NCBI GenBank assembly: GCA_902493515.1
Contig: CABUPE010000005.1
Span: forward strand, 15,319-79,318
DNA: 64,000 bases
Reading direction: 5' to 3'
Source: an uncultured Collinsella sp.
GTDB taxonomy: Bacteria; Actinomycetota; Coriobacteriia; Coriobacteriales; Coriobacteriaceae
The notes beneath the pieces are model-generated. The model was given only the letters and a program-made list of their open reading frames with translations. It searched no databases and was not told the origin of the DNA. The position numbers and the translations under genes were made by a program. Shown in pieces: positions 1 through 7,963 of the stretch (position 1 is the first letter of the stretch; each line of letters starts with the position of its first letter).

Positions 1-1
1 T

Positions 2-1534
2 TCAAGCCGCTACACGCGCTCCAAGGTGCGTAAGGCCATCCCGCGCGACTACGCCTATATCATCGACGAGTTGTTGCACACGCACCCGGACGAGAACAAC
101 TATCGCGTGCGCTATCACGAGCGCATCGTGGAGTCCATCCTGGAGACCGCCAGCGCCGACGACTTTATCGAGTCGCTCGCTTCGCTCATCAAGCGCCTGG
201 CCGTCGACCACCTGCACCTGGTGGGCGATATCTTCGACCGCGGCGGCGGCGCGGCCAAGATTATGGACCGCCTGCTCACCTACCATTCGCTCGACATCCA
301 GTGGGGCAACCACGACCTGCTGTGGATGGGCGCTGCGGCCGGTGAGCCTGCATGCATCGCCACGGTGCTGCGCAACAACCTGCGTTACGACAATTACGAG
401 ATCCTCGAGAACGACTACGGCATCTCGCTGCGTGAGCTTGTCGCCTTCGCAGACGCCACCTATACCGCCGGTGAGTCCATCATCCCGCTGATCAAGGCCA
501 TCAACGTGCTGCTCTTTAAGCTTGAGGGCCAGATTATCCAGCGTCACCCCGAGTTCGACATGACCGACCGCCTGCTGCTCGACAAGATTGACCACGACAC
601 CGGCACGGTCACGCTCGCCGACGGCAGCGTGTGGCCGCTCACGACCAACGACTTCCCTACCGTCGACCCGGCAGACCCCTATACGCTCACGCCCCAGGAG
701 CAGCACATCATCGACAAGCTCGTGTCCGAGTTTGTCACCGCCGATCACCTGCATCGCCATATCGATTTCCTCTATTCCCACGGCTCGATGTACAAGGTCG
801 CCAACGGCAACCTGCTCTTCCACGGCTGCGTTCCGCTCAACGAAGACGGCACCTTTAGCAGCATGAACTGTCTGGGCACCTGGCACGCCGGGCGCGATTA
901 TCTCGATTTTTGCGACCACATCGCCCGCCGCGCCTGGCGCGTGGGCGACCGCGACGCCCTCGACTGGATGTGGTACCTGTGGATTGGCTTTAACTCACCC
1001 GCCAGCGGACGCCTGGTGCGTACCTTTGAGCGCGCCTATATCGCCGATAAGAGCACCTGGGTCGAGCCGATGGACCCGTACTTTACGCTTACCAAGTCGC
1101 CCTCGGTCTGCGATGACATCATGCGCGAGTTTGGCGTCGCGCCCATGGCATGCTCGCCGACCGGCCACATCATCAACGGCCACACGCCCGTTAAAACCAC
1201 CAAGGGCGAGCAGCCCATCCGCGCCGAGGGCAAGCTGCTGGTCATCGACGGCGGCTTCTGCCGCGCTTACCATCCCAAGACGGGTATCGCCGGCTATACG
1301 CTCATCTCGAGCTCGCGCGGCTGCCGTCTCAAGTCGCACCGGGCCTTTACGACGGTTGCCGAGGCACTCACGCGCAACGTGGACATCGAGAGCGAGACCA
1401 ACCGTTTTGACCAAGCAGACCGTCGCCGCATGGTGAGCGACACCGATACTGGCGCCAAGATTCGCAGCCAGATCCAGGACCTGCGCCAGCTGCTCGATGC
1501 ATATAGAAACGGTGCTATCGAGGAGCGCGCCTAG
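2..1534 (+). CDS. fbp: Fructose-1,6-bisphosphatase, class III (5' end outside window)
   Basis: Hydrolyses fructose-1,6-bisphosphate to fructose-6-phosphate in gluconeogenesis. The frame is open to the left edge (SSRYTRSKVRKAIP), so the N-terminus is missing: about 510 residues are visible, against roughly 640-670 for the Firmicutes/Coriobacteria class III enzyme. Metallophosphoesterase motifs are present: GDIFDRGGG (near nt 225-250), WGNHDLLW (near nt 303-325), and a C-terminal NGHTPVKTTKGEQPIRAEGK followed by VIDGGFCRAYHPKTGIAGY. The frame ends in TAG 15 nt before the alternative TTG start of the next gene, so co-transcription is possible. Family assignment is secure. The visible GTG at 26 is internal, not the true start. 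Confidence 0.95.
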   Translation, partial: SSRYTRSKVRKAIPRDYAYIIDELLHTHPDENNYRVRYHERIVESILETASADDFIESLASLIKRLAVDHLHLVGDIFDRGGGAAKIMDRLLTYHSLDIQWGNHDLLWMGAAAGEPACIATVLRNNLRYDNYEILENDYGISLRELVAFADATYTAGESIIPLIKAINVLLFKLEGQIIQRHPEFDMTDRLLLDKIDHDTGTVTLADGSVWPLTTNDFPTVDPADPYTLTPQEQHIIDKLVSEFVTADHLHRHIDFLYSHGSMYKVANGNLLFHGCVPLNEDGTFSSMNCLGTWHAGRDYLDFCDHIARRAWRVGDRDALDWMWYLWIGFNSPASGRLVRTFERAYIADKSTWVEPMDPYFTLTKSPSVCDDIMREFGVAPMACSPTGHIINGHTPVKTTKGEQPIRAEGKLLVIDGGFCRAYHPKTGIAGYTLISSSRGCRLKSHRAFTTVAEALTRNVDIESETNRFDQADRRRMVSDTDTGAKIRSQIQDLRQLLDAYRNGAIEERA

Positions 1535-1612
1535 CACCACCCGCGGGGATTGGCTAAACTTGCTAAGTTTGTCATCCCCGCGGCGCTTCGGCGCCAGCTT
1601 AAGGCAGGTACC

Positions 1613-2008
1613 ATGCAAAAGCTCCTTGCGCAGATTATGAAATTTGGCGTCGTCGGTGTCATTGCCACGGTTATCGACTTTGGCATTATGAATCTGCTCC
1701 ACTACGGTCTGGGCCTCAACATCCTAATCGCCAACACCAGCGGCTTTATCATCTCACTCATCTTTAACTACCTCGCAAGCATGAAATACGTGTTTGCGCA
1801 CAAGGAAGGCATGAGCCGCCGCCGCGAGTTCATCATCTTTGTCGTGCTGTCCGTGATCGGTTTGGTGCTCAACGATGGCATCGTGCTGACACTCAACGCC
1901 GGCCTGGGACTCGAGGCCAATATCGCCAAGATATGCGCCACCGCGCTTGTCATGGTCTACAACTTTGTGACCCGAAAGATCTTCCTGGAGGGCGACGAGA
2001 CCAAGTAG
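1613..2008 (+). CDS. GtrA family membrane protein (copy 1)
   Basis: Small GtrA-like (PF04138) polytopic protein of 131 residues with four predicted membrane segments (FGVVGVIATVIDFGIMNLL, then a segment beginning ILIANTSGFII, and two after the basic loop EGMSRRREF). Members of the family are thought to move lipid-linked sugars across the membrane or to accompany cell-surface glycosylation. ATG 1613 is preferred because an AAGGCAGG ribosome-binding site lies just upstream; the frame can extend to a TTG at 1550, giving 152 residues. The motif FNYLASMKYVF is typical of the family. It is paralogous to the protein at 2227-2634. No glycosyltransferase partner is adjacent. Confidence 0.85.
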   Translation: MQKLLAQIMKFGVVGVIATVIDFGIMNLLHYGLGLNILIANTSGFIISLIFNYLASMKYVFAHKEGMSRRREFIIFVVLSVIGLVLNDGIVLTLNAGLGLEANIAKICATALVMVYNFVTRKIFLEGDETK

Positions 2009-2226
2009 CTCGCAATCTTACAGCTTTACGATGCCTACGGACAATGCGCGCTCAGCACAGTATCGTCCGTGGGCATCGTTCGTTTACGGGCAAATTTGCA
2101 ACGTTTGCGGATTGGCTCTTGAAAATTTGGCGAGTTCGTATAGTTCTTGGCAAAGACCTTACGTTTCCCTTGCAAAAGCTCTAAAGTATCCTCTGCTCGA
2201 TTCATCAACGCATTGGATGTGATTAC

Positions 2227-2634
2227 GTGCGCAAGGCGCTGGCACAACCTCATACCAAGCAGTTCCTCAAGTTCGCTGTCGTGGGACTTATCTCCTTTGG
2301 CATCGACTGGGGCATGCTCATTGCGCTCGTCGAGCTGTTCCACCTCGACTTTTTGATGAGCACCACGATCTCGTTTATCACGTCCGTCGTGGTTAACTAC
2401 TGGCTCAGCATGAAGTACGTGTTCGACCACCGCGAGGGCATGAGCCGCAAGCGCGAGTTTACGATCTTCACCATCCTGTCGGTGATCGGCCTGGGCCTCA
2501 ACGACCTGTACATGTTTGTGGGCGTCACGTTTTTGAGCATCGGCTACCAAGCCATGAAGGCCATCGCCACGTTCCTCGTCACCTGGTACAACTACTTTAG
2601 CCGTCGCTTCTTCCTCGAGGGCGCACGGTCGTAG
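2227..2634 (+). CDS. GtrA family membrane protein (copy 2)
   Basis: A 135-residue paralogue of the preceding GtrA protein. It shares VNYWLSMKYVFDHREGMSRK and four hydrophobic stretches and ends in the same NYFSRRFFLEG tail (copy 1 has NFVTRKIFLEG). GTG 2227 is the only usable start: the frame is blocked upstream by a TAA at 2182 and no ATG precedes the first membrane segment. The 218-nt gap to copy 1 holds AT-richer DNA without an obvious promoter. A strong terminator follows at 2661. A tandem duplication of a GtrA gene is the simplest reading. Confidence 0.85.
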   Translation: MRKALAQPHTKQFLKFAVVGLISFGIDWGMLIALVELFHLDFLMSTTISFITSVVVNYWLSMKYVFDHREGMSRKREFTIFTILSVIGLGLNDLYMFVGVTFLSIGYQAMKAIATFLVTWYNYFSRRFFLEGARS

Positions 2635-2660
2635 CCGATTCACTATTTGCTTGAATGTAT

Positions 2661-2698
2661 AACCGGTTGGAATTCCCATTCCAACCGGTTTTTTGTTT
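2661..2698 (+). terminator. Rho-independent terminator after the GtrA genes
   Basis: A perfect inverted repeat AACCGGTTGGAAT / ATTCCAACCGGTT with a 4-nt loop is followed by TTTTTGTTT. It closes the fbp-gtrA-gtrA direction and faces the convergent DUF4430 gene that ends at 2794. Confidence 0.9.
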
Positions 2699-2793
2699 GC
2701 AGAGAGACCCGGCGACCCAGTCCCATTCGCATGAAAAACGGGCGGTCCGGATGTTGGTCCGAACCGCCCGTCTGGCGCGCTATGTCGAGGCCT

Positions 2794-3711
2794 CTAGCCC
2801 GTTACGTAATACCAAACGACGTTGTCGCCATTGGAGAGAACGTAGTTGCTGCAGGCCGTCATGGGCGTTGTGCCGTTGACGGAGTACATCCAGCCGCTCG
2901 TGCCGCCGTGCTGTTTCTCGACCAAACCACCAATCGCGGAAACATACGTACCGTACGACGAGCCGTGTGCGTTGACAGAAAGGCCCAGCGCGCACAGGGC
3001 ATCGTAAACGGTAGCGCCTTCGTTAAAGGTAAAGGTGCCACCAGAGGACACAGGATTGCCTACAGCGCTCGATGTGACCGAAACCGTCACCGTGACGTAG
3101 CTAGGCTGCTGCGAGCTGCCCTGGCCGCCCGAGGGAGCGCTTCCGCCATTAGAGCTGGAGGCTCCATTAGACGACTGGCCGCCGCCCGAAGAAGCACCGC
3201 CAGACACATTGGAAGTATCGCCGGCTCCCGTATTTTGGGCTGCGGATTTATCGCCAGACTTCTTGCCGTCCTGACCATCGGACTTCTTGCTATCCGATTT
3301 TTTGTCCGATTCCTTGTTTGAAGACCCGGAATCGTCCTTGGACTTGGACTCATCAGAATCCTTGGACTCATCTTTTGCGTCATTCGATGACTTGGAATCC
3401 TTGGAACTGGCCTCGCCCGAAGTAGTAGTCGAGCCAGACGCCTTGGTATCCTTGGTGACGACGCTCTCCCCCGTCACGGTCTGAATGATCCAGTCGATGG
3501 ACCAGGCACCGCTTGTGGAAGGGTGGACGAAACCCAGCGAGACGACGATCAGAATGGTGCAAGCGGCAGTCAGAACGCCAAGGAGTGCCTTGCGACGAGG
3601 GGCGGACGCCGCCGAAGCGGCGCCCTGTTGCTTTGCATCGTCGAACTGAATGAACGAGGAATCTGGTTGCTTGGGGTCAGCGTCCTTGGATTTATTGGAC
3701 ACAGCCCTCAC
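2794..3711 (-). CDS. Membrane-anchored protein with C-terminal DUF4430 (transcobalamin-like) domain
   Basis: 305 residues: a short cytoplasmic N-terminus, one membrane anchor near residues 40-62 (the stretch ending IVVSLGFVHP), a long low-complexity linker rich in Ser, Lys, Asp and Gly (residues about 90-205), and a C-terminal DUF4430 domain from about residue 205. The domain has the typical EGATVYDAL helix and the SGWMYSVNG strand. DUF4430 is related to the C-terminal domain of transcobalamin/intrinsic factor, so the inferred role is cobalamin or corrinoid capture at the cell surface. The gene directly abuts the stop codon of the larger DUF4430 protein upstream. GTG 3711 or GTG 3702 may start it; AGGTGAGG at the junction favours 3702. 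The pair is probably one riboswitch-controlled operon. Confidence 0.85.
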   Translation of the reverse strand: MRAVSNKSKDADPKQPDSSFIQFDDAKQQGAASAASAPRRKALLGVLTAACTILIVVSLGFVHPSTSGAWSIDWIIQTVTGESVVTKDTKASGSTTTSGEASSKDSKSSNDAKDESKDSDESKSKDDSGSSNKESDKKSDSKKSDGQDGKKSGDKSAAQNTGAGDTSNVSGGASSGGGQSSNGASSSNGGSAPSGGQGSSQQPSYVTVTVSVTSSAVGNPVSSGGTFTFNEGATVYDALCALGLSVNAHGSSYGTYVSAIGGLVEKQHGGTSGWMYSVNGTTPMTACSNYVLSNGDNVVWYYVTG

Positions 3712-6700
3712 CTACCGACGTTTGGTGAACACGAACACGCCGACGATGGCGAGACCGATGACGCCGGCGGCAACGCCAACAATGGCGAGCGGGTTGGTGC
3801 CAGTCTCCTGCTCGGAGGCACTAGAGGACTTCTTAGCAGTGGTCGTGGAAGCAGCACCCGTATCGGACTTGGAATCGGACTTCTTGTCGGACTTGTTGTC
3901 CTTCTTGTCAGACTTCTTGTCAGACTTCTTGTCAGACTTCTTCTCGTCCTTCTTATCGGACTTATCGGTGTCCTTCTTGTCGGACTTGTTGTCCTTGGTC
4001 TCGGTCTTGGTCGACACCGTCGTCTTGGTCGTCGGCTTATGACCCGGGGCGATAGCGCCGCCGGCCTGCTGGCCCTTCGTGCCGGAGCCGGAACCCATGC
4101 CCGTGCCAGCACCGGAACCGTTGCCAGCGCCACCGTTGCCACCATTAGTGCCAGAACCGCCATTGCCGCCAGGGTTAACGGCATTCTTGGTCCACTTGGC
4201 ATACAACGTAAGGTCGGCCGTCACCGGCGTACCGAAGTCATACGCCTGCGTGCAAGCCTCATCGGTGAACCAACCGCCGAAAGCGTAGCCATCGCGCGTC
4301 GGATCGGCCGGCTTGACCAGCTTGCCATCGGACGTAGCAACAAACTTAGTGTCGCAAGCAGACCCGCCGTTGGAATTAAAGGCAACCGTCCAAGACTCAA
4401 CGGCCCCCAGCTTGAACAGAGTGCCCGAGTCATTGATGTAGTACAGGTTGCCAGATGCATCGGCAATGACCGGAGAGTCGCAGTGCTGGTAATGGCCAGC
4501 CGCATCATAAATCTGCGTCGCCTCTGCATCGCCGAGCGTATAGCGATATACGCCACCACCAGCAGAGTAGTTGACGTAATCCTTGCTATCCGCGCTGTTA
4601 ACGGTGAAGTACACATAGGTCTTGCCGCCCTGAACACTCACCAGCGGAGTAGCAGCAATACCGTTAAATCCGGCCGGCAGTTCTTTACCGTCAGCAGCGG
4701 TGACCATCGTGGTCTTACCGGTCTTCAGATTATAGAGAGCCAGAGCAGAGCCAGTAGCCGTCTGTCCGCCGACAATCAAGTTTTCGCCAGCCACCGCCGG
4801 TGCGCTCATGTTATTCGTAAGACCCAGATCGACCGTCTTCTGCTCGCTCAGCACGCCCTTCGCCGAAAGCGAAATCACATGGAGCTTTCCATCGTGCGTC
4901 ATCTGATAGAAGGTCGAACCATTGGACGGATCGGCGACACAGTCGGCGTTCGCGAGAGCGCCGAGCTTCATGGTCGAAACGACATCGCCCGTCGTCTTAT
5001 CAATGCACTTAAGCGTGCCCGCGCTCGTAGGAACGATGGCATACTTATCCGTCAAAGCCGCACCAGTCCAGTAATAGCCCTCGGCAGGGTCGATGTTCTG
5101 CCAAGAAACTTCGCCCGTGGCAATCTTAATGCGCGCAAAGGAGCCGTTGCCGTAGGTCGCGTTGTAATTCTCGTCATACGAAATATCGACCGAGCCTACA
5201 TAGACGTACTCGCCGTCCGAAACGACGGTGCAGGAGCTCTGCGTCAAGTCCGTCAAACCAGGCGTCAGCCACTTGCAGATCAGCTTGTCTGCAGTAATCG
5301 CCTGGACCGCACCGCCGTTGAGCGGAACGATGATAAGGCCATTGGTATAGATCGGACGAGAGGTATAGCTCACCTTGGAGGCAAGCGGCGCAGAGGCAAC
5401 CTTTTTGCCCGTGGACGAATCGATCTTAATGAGCTCGTTCTCGGTCGCGATGTACACAAAACCGTTAGCGATGACAGGCTCGCTGCAGTTGGCATACTGC
5501 TGGCCAGACTCGGCCTTCCAATCGAAGGCCCACTTAAGACCGGCGGCCTGCGCAGGCGTCTTGGCATCCGTTACGGTCGAACCGTTGCCACTGTTGCCGT
5601 AGCCAGCCCACTCGGCATCCCAATCAGGAGTCGTCGCACTCGGGTCCACGACAATCTTGTCGGGATCGGGCATGGCCGAATCGTCGGTGGTATAGGCAAG
5701 CGTAACCTTATCGCCGCTTTTGAGCGTAATCTGATTGGCGCAGAGTAAGGAGGGCTCTCCATTGATATACAGGTGCCAATATTTATTGGTCGCAGCATCC
5801 CAGGCATACGGCTTGTGATCGAACGGCGAGTTGATGGAATTGAGGAACCAGTACTCACCACTCTGGGAGCCGTTGTACGTAACGCCCTTGGCCTTCAGGA
5901 CCGTCTCAATAAGGTTCTGGGCAGTAGAGCCTTCGGGCAAAGAAACATTGCTTGCCGAGCCCCAGCGAGTATTGTTGCCGTTGACATCGGGACCGATAAC
6001 ATCGACAGACCCAAGAACCTGACCAGGAAGGGCATCGGCGTCAGCACCATACATAAAGGTGACGGCATCGCCCTCATGGAGCTCGTAGGCACCGGCGCCA
6101 ACGTCGGCGAACTTGTACTTTACGTCAGACTTGCCCTTTACGTAGAAGCGCCAATAGCTATTGGTCGCAGCATCATAGCCACAATAGGACTCATCATCGA
6201 ACGGCGAATAAATGCCGTTGAGGAACCAGCCCCAAGACGATTCGCCAGCATCGAGCTTAAGGCCGGTCTGCTCAAGGAGATCCTTGGCAGTAGAGCCCGC
6301 CTTGAGACTCGTCTGACCCGTCGAAGCCCAAACCTGCTGCTTGCCGTCCTTGTCCTTGCCAAGCACCTGAACGGAAGCATGGACAGAATCGGACGGCAAC
6401 TGGTCGCCCCAGCCACCGTAGAACCACGTAACGGTATCGCCAGCATGAATGGTGACATTGTCTGCCGTGTAGTCGCTCGACTTGCCGTTGATAAACAGCT
6501 GCCAATAGGTCGAATAATCTTGGGGCGTACCCAGCTCAACACCGTTGTACTTAAGGCTCAGAATGAAGGAGCCAGCAGCAACGGCGTCGATGTCATTCGC
6601 CTCAAGCGCGACCTTCGTAAGGTCAAGTGCGCTCGAACCGGACGTCACCACATACTGCGCGTTATCGACCCAAGTCTGAGTCTTGCCCTGGGCATCGCGA

Positions 6701-7614
6701 CCAATGACGGTCACATTCGCAGCAAGCTGGTCCTTAACGACGGGGGATGCGCTACCACCCGTAAAGGCAAACTCAATCTTCTGCCCCGGGGCGAGCTTAA
6801 CGCTGCTCGCGCCAACCGAGGAAGACACGCCGTCGACGAACAGCTGCCAGTAGGCATGAGTCGTCGGATCGTAGGCAAGCGCGCGGCCATCGCTCGGGGA
6901 TGTGATGCTTTCGAGGTAGAAACCGTATGCCGTGTTCGGATCGTAGTCCACCTTGAAGCCCGTCTTCTCCTGCAGCTTAATGAAGGCATCCGCAGCCGTC
7001 GCGCCCTCGTCGAGCTTGAGCTGCGTAGGTGCCACCCAGGTCTGAGCCTTGCCGTCGGCATCGGTGCCGATAATCGAGAACGAGACCTCGACTTGCTTCT
7101 TGGCGACATCGCCGGTTTCTGTCGGGCTCTCTGTCTGGACGGCAGTCGCGGCGGCAGATCCTGCTTGGCCAGCGGATGCCGTCGAAGACCGCTCGCTCGT
7201 GGCAGGGCTCTCCCCCGTCGCCGAGCCTTCGTCGCCAGCTGCCGCCCCTGTTGTGGCGGTACTAGCTGCAGGCGCGCTCCCAGAATCTGAAACCTCAACG
7301 TTGCCCTGGTCGGCAGCAACGTCCGCAGGCGCTGCACCCTCGTCCGGCGTCGTAGCCTGAGCCACAGCCTCGGCAATGCCCTCGGCGCCCTCGGCCCACA
7401 GCTGAGCCGGCGTGGTGCCAAAGGCCATCGCGAAGGCCAGGAATGCCACCAGGCAGCGCTTGGCTACACCGCGTGCAATCGCGCCACGGCGATGCAACGA
7501 GGCGCGCTCGCGCTCGTCCTCAAACATATCCATTTGTCCCCCATTGTCTGTACTCGGAGCGTTGCCTTGAGGCTGCCCCACGTCATCGCGCATGTTGCGC
7601 TCGAGTTCCCCCAT
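3712..7614 (-). CDS. Large surface protein: four DUF4430 domains, PQQ-type propeller, InlB-like repeat, C-terminal anchor
   Basis: 1300 residues. A hydrophobic export signal lies near residues 54-74 (the segment ending FGTTPAQLWA). After an Ala/Ser/Thr-rich spacer come four DUF4430 repeats at about 175-287, 298-402, 411-525 and 533-645; each has an xWxL/F-Y-V/I-x-G strand (YWQLFVDG, YWQLFINGK, YWRFYVKGK, YWHLYINGE). Next is a PQQ-like beta-propeller (about 665-1085; motifs such as NGFVYIATENELIKID and DGEYVYVGS). An InlB/Listeria-Bacteroides repeat follows (about 1090-1150; DGYAFGGWFTD). A KSDKK-type charged linker leads to a membrane helix ending FVFTKRR. The cobalamin riboswitch just upstream and the transcobalamin-like fold suggest corrinoid binding at the surface; this function is inferred. 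The translation start is supported by GGAGGGAAGGGG upstream. Confidence 0.88.
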   Translation of the reverse strand: MGELERNMRDDVGQPQGNAPSTDNGGQMDMFEDERERASLHRRGAIARGVAKRCLVAFLAFAMAFGTTPAQLWAEGAEGIAEAVAQATTPDEGAAPADVAADQGNVEVSDSGSAPAASTATTGAAAGDEGSATGESPATSERSSTASAGQAGSAAATAVQTESPTETGDVAKKQVEVSFSIIGTDADGKAQTWVAPTQLKLDEGATAADAFIKLQEKTGFKVDYDPNTAYGFYLESITSPSDGRALAYDPTTHAYWQLFVDGVSSSVGASSVKLAPGQKIEFAFTGGSASPVVKDQLAANVTVIGRDAQGKTQTWVDNAQYVVTSGSSALDLTKVALEANDIDAVAAGSFILSLKYNGVELGTPQDYSTYWQLFINGKSSDYTADNVTIHAGDTVTWFYGGWGDQLPSDSVHASVQVLGKDKDGKQQVWASTGQTSLKAGSTAKDLLEQTGLKLDAGESSWGWFLNGIYSPFDDESYCGYDAATNSYWRFYVKGKSDVKYKFADVGAGAYELHEGDAVTFMYGADADALPGQVLGSVDVIGPDVNGNNTRWGSASNVSLPEGSTAQNLIETVLKAKGVTYNGSQSGEYWFLNSINSPFDHKPYAWDAATNKYWHLYINGEPSLLCANQITLKSGDKVTLAYTTDDSAMPDPDKIVVDPSATTPDWDAEWAGYGNSGNGSTVTDAKTPAQAAGLKWAFDWKAESGQQYANCSEPVIANGFVYIATENELIKIDSSTGKKVASAPLASKVSYTSRPIYTNGLIIVPLNGGAVQAITADKLICKWLTPGLTDLTQSSCTVVSDGEYVYVGSVDISYDENYNATYGNGSFARIKIATGEVSWQNIDPAEGYYWTGAALTDKYAIVPTSAGTLKCIDKTTGDVVSTMKLGALANADCVADPSNGSTFYQMTHDGKLHVISLSAKGVLSEQKTVDLGLTNNMSAPAVAGENLIVGGQTATGSALALYNLKTGKTTMVTAADGKELPAGFNGIAATPLVSVQGGKTYVYFTVNSADSKDYVNYSAGGGVYRYTLGDAEATQIYDAAGHYQHCDSPVIADASGNLYYINDSGTLFKLGAVESWTVAFNSNGGSACDTKFVATSDGKLVKPADPTRDGYAFGGWFTDEACTQAYDFGTPVTADLTLYAKWTKNAVNPGGNGGSGTNGGNGGAGNGSGAGTGMGSGSGTKGQQAGGAIAPGHKPTTKTTVSTKTETKDNKSDKKDTDKSDKKDEKKSDKKSDKKSDKKDNKSDKKSDSKSDTGAASTTTAKKSSSASEQETGTNPLAIVGVAAGVIGLAIVGVFVFTKRR

Positions 7615-7644
7615 CGGGGTCCCCTTCCCTCCAGAGCCCTATGC

Positions 7645-7850
7645 ACACCGACGGCATACGCCGCAGCCGCATGCAAGATGGGAGGCGATCCGACTTAATC
7701 TTAACGGCTCAGGCGCGCCGTCCGATCTGCGACGCGAACATCCCGAGCCAAGAGGAATTACGGTTACTGGTACAGCCGGGGACTTGCACCCCGATTCTCC
7801 CAAACGCGCAGGAAAACCGCGCATTCGTGCGTCTCCGCACCACCATCTAG
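7645..7850 (-). ncRNA. Cobalamin (B12) riboswitch
   Basis: Read on the minus strand, the leader contains the cobalamin aptamer core: GGGAGAATCGGGGTGCAAGT, then CCCC, GGCTGTACCAGTAACCGTAA, and further down AAGTCGGATCGCCTCC, which fits the conserved 3' receptor strand. The core maps to about 7757-7800 on the plus strand. The aptamer lies between a candidate promoter (7859-7886) and the SD/start of the large DUF4430 gene, so it should switch that gene and its follower off when adenosyl- or related cobalamin is plentiful. Boundaries are approximate because pairing was assessed by eye. Confidence 0.88.
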
Positions 7851-7858
7851 GCCATCGA

Positions 7859-7886
7859 TTATTATCGTTAAAATGGTATCACGCAA
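7859..7886 (-). promoter_or_regulatory. Candidate promoter for the riboswitch/DUF4430 operon
   Basis: On the minus strand TTGCGT (7886-7881) is followed after 16 nt by TAATAA (7864-7859), an acceptable sigma-70-type pair placed just upstream of the riboswitch. Not confirmed by any transcript data. Confidence 0.45.
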
Positions 7887-7963
7887 AAGGGCCTCGCACG
7901 CAGGCGAAGCCCAAGGTAAAAGCTATTGTTTGCGATAGGAAAATGCGGTGACGGTCGCGGCCT

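Noticed and set aside
3523..5748. A 741-residue open frame on the plus strand opposite the DUF4430 gene
   Set aside because: It is antisense to a gene with clear domains, starts without a ribosome-binding site and has the Arg/Leu/Gly-rich composition of GC-driven shadow frames.
5773..7290. Another long plus-strand frame (505 residues)
   Set aside because: Same reason: antisense to the same protein, no motif and no start signal.
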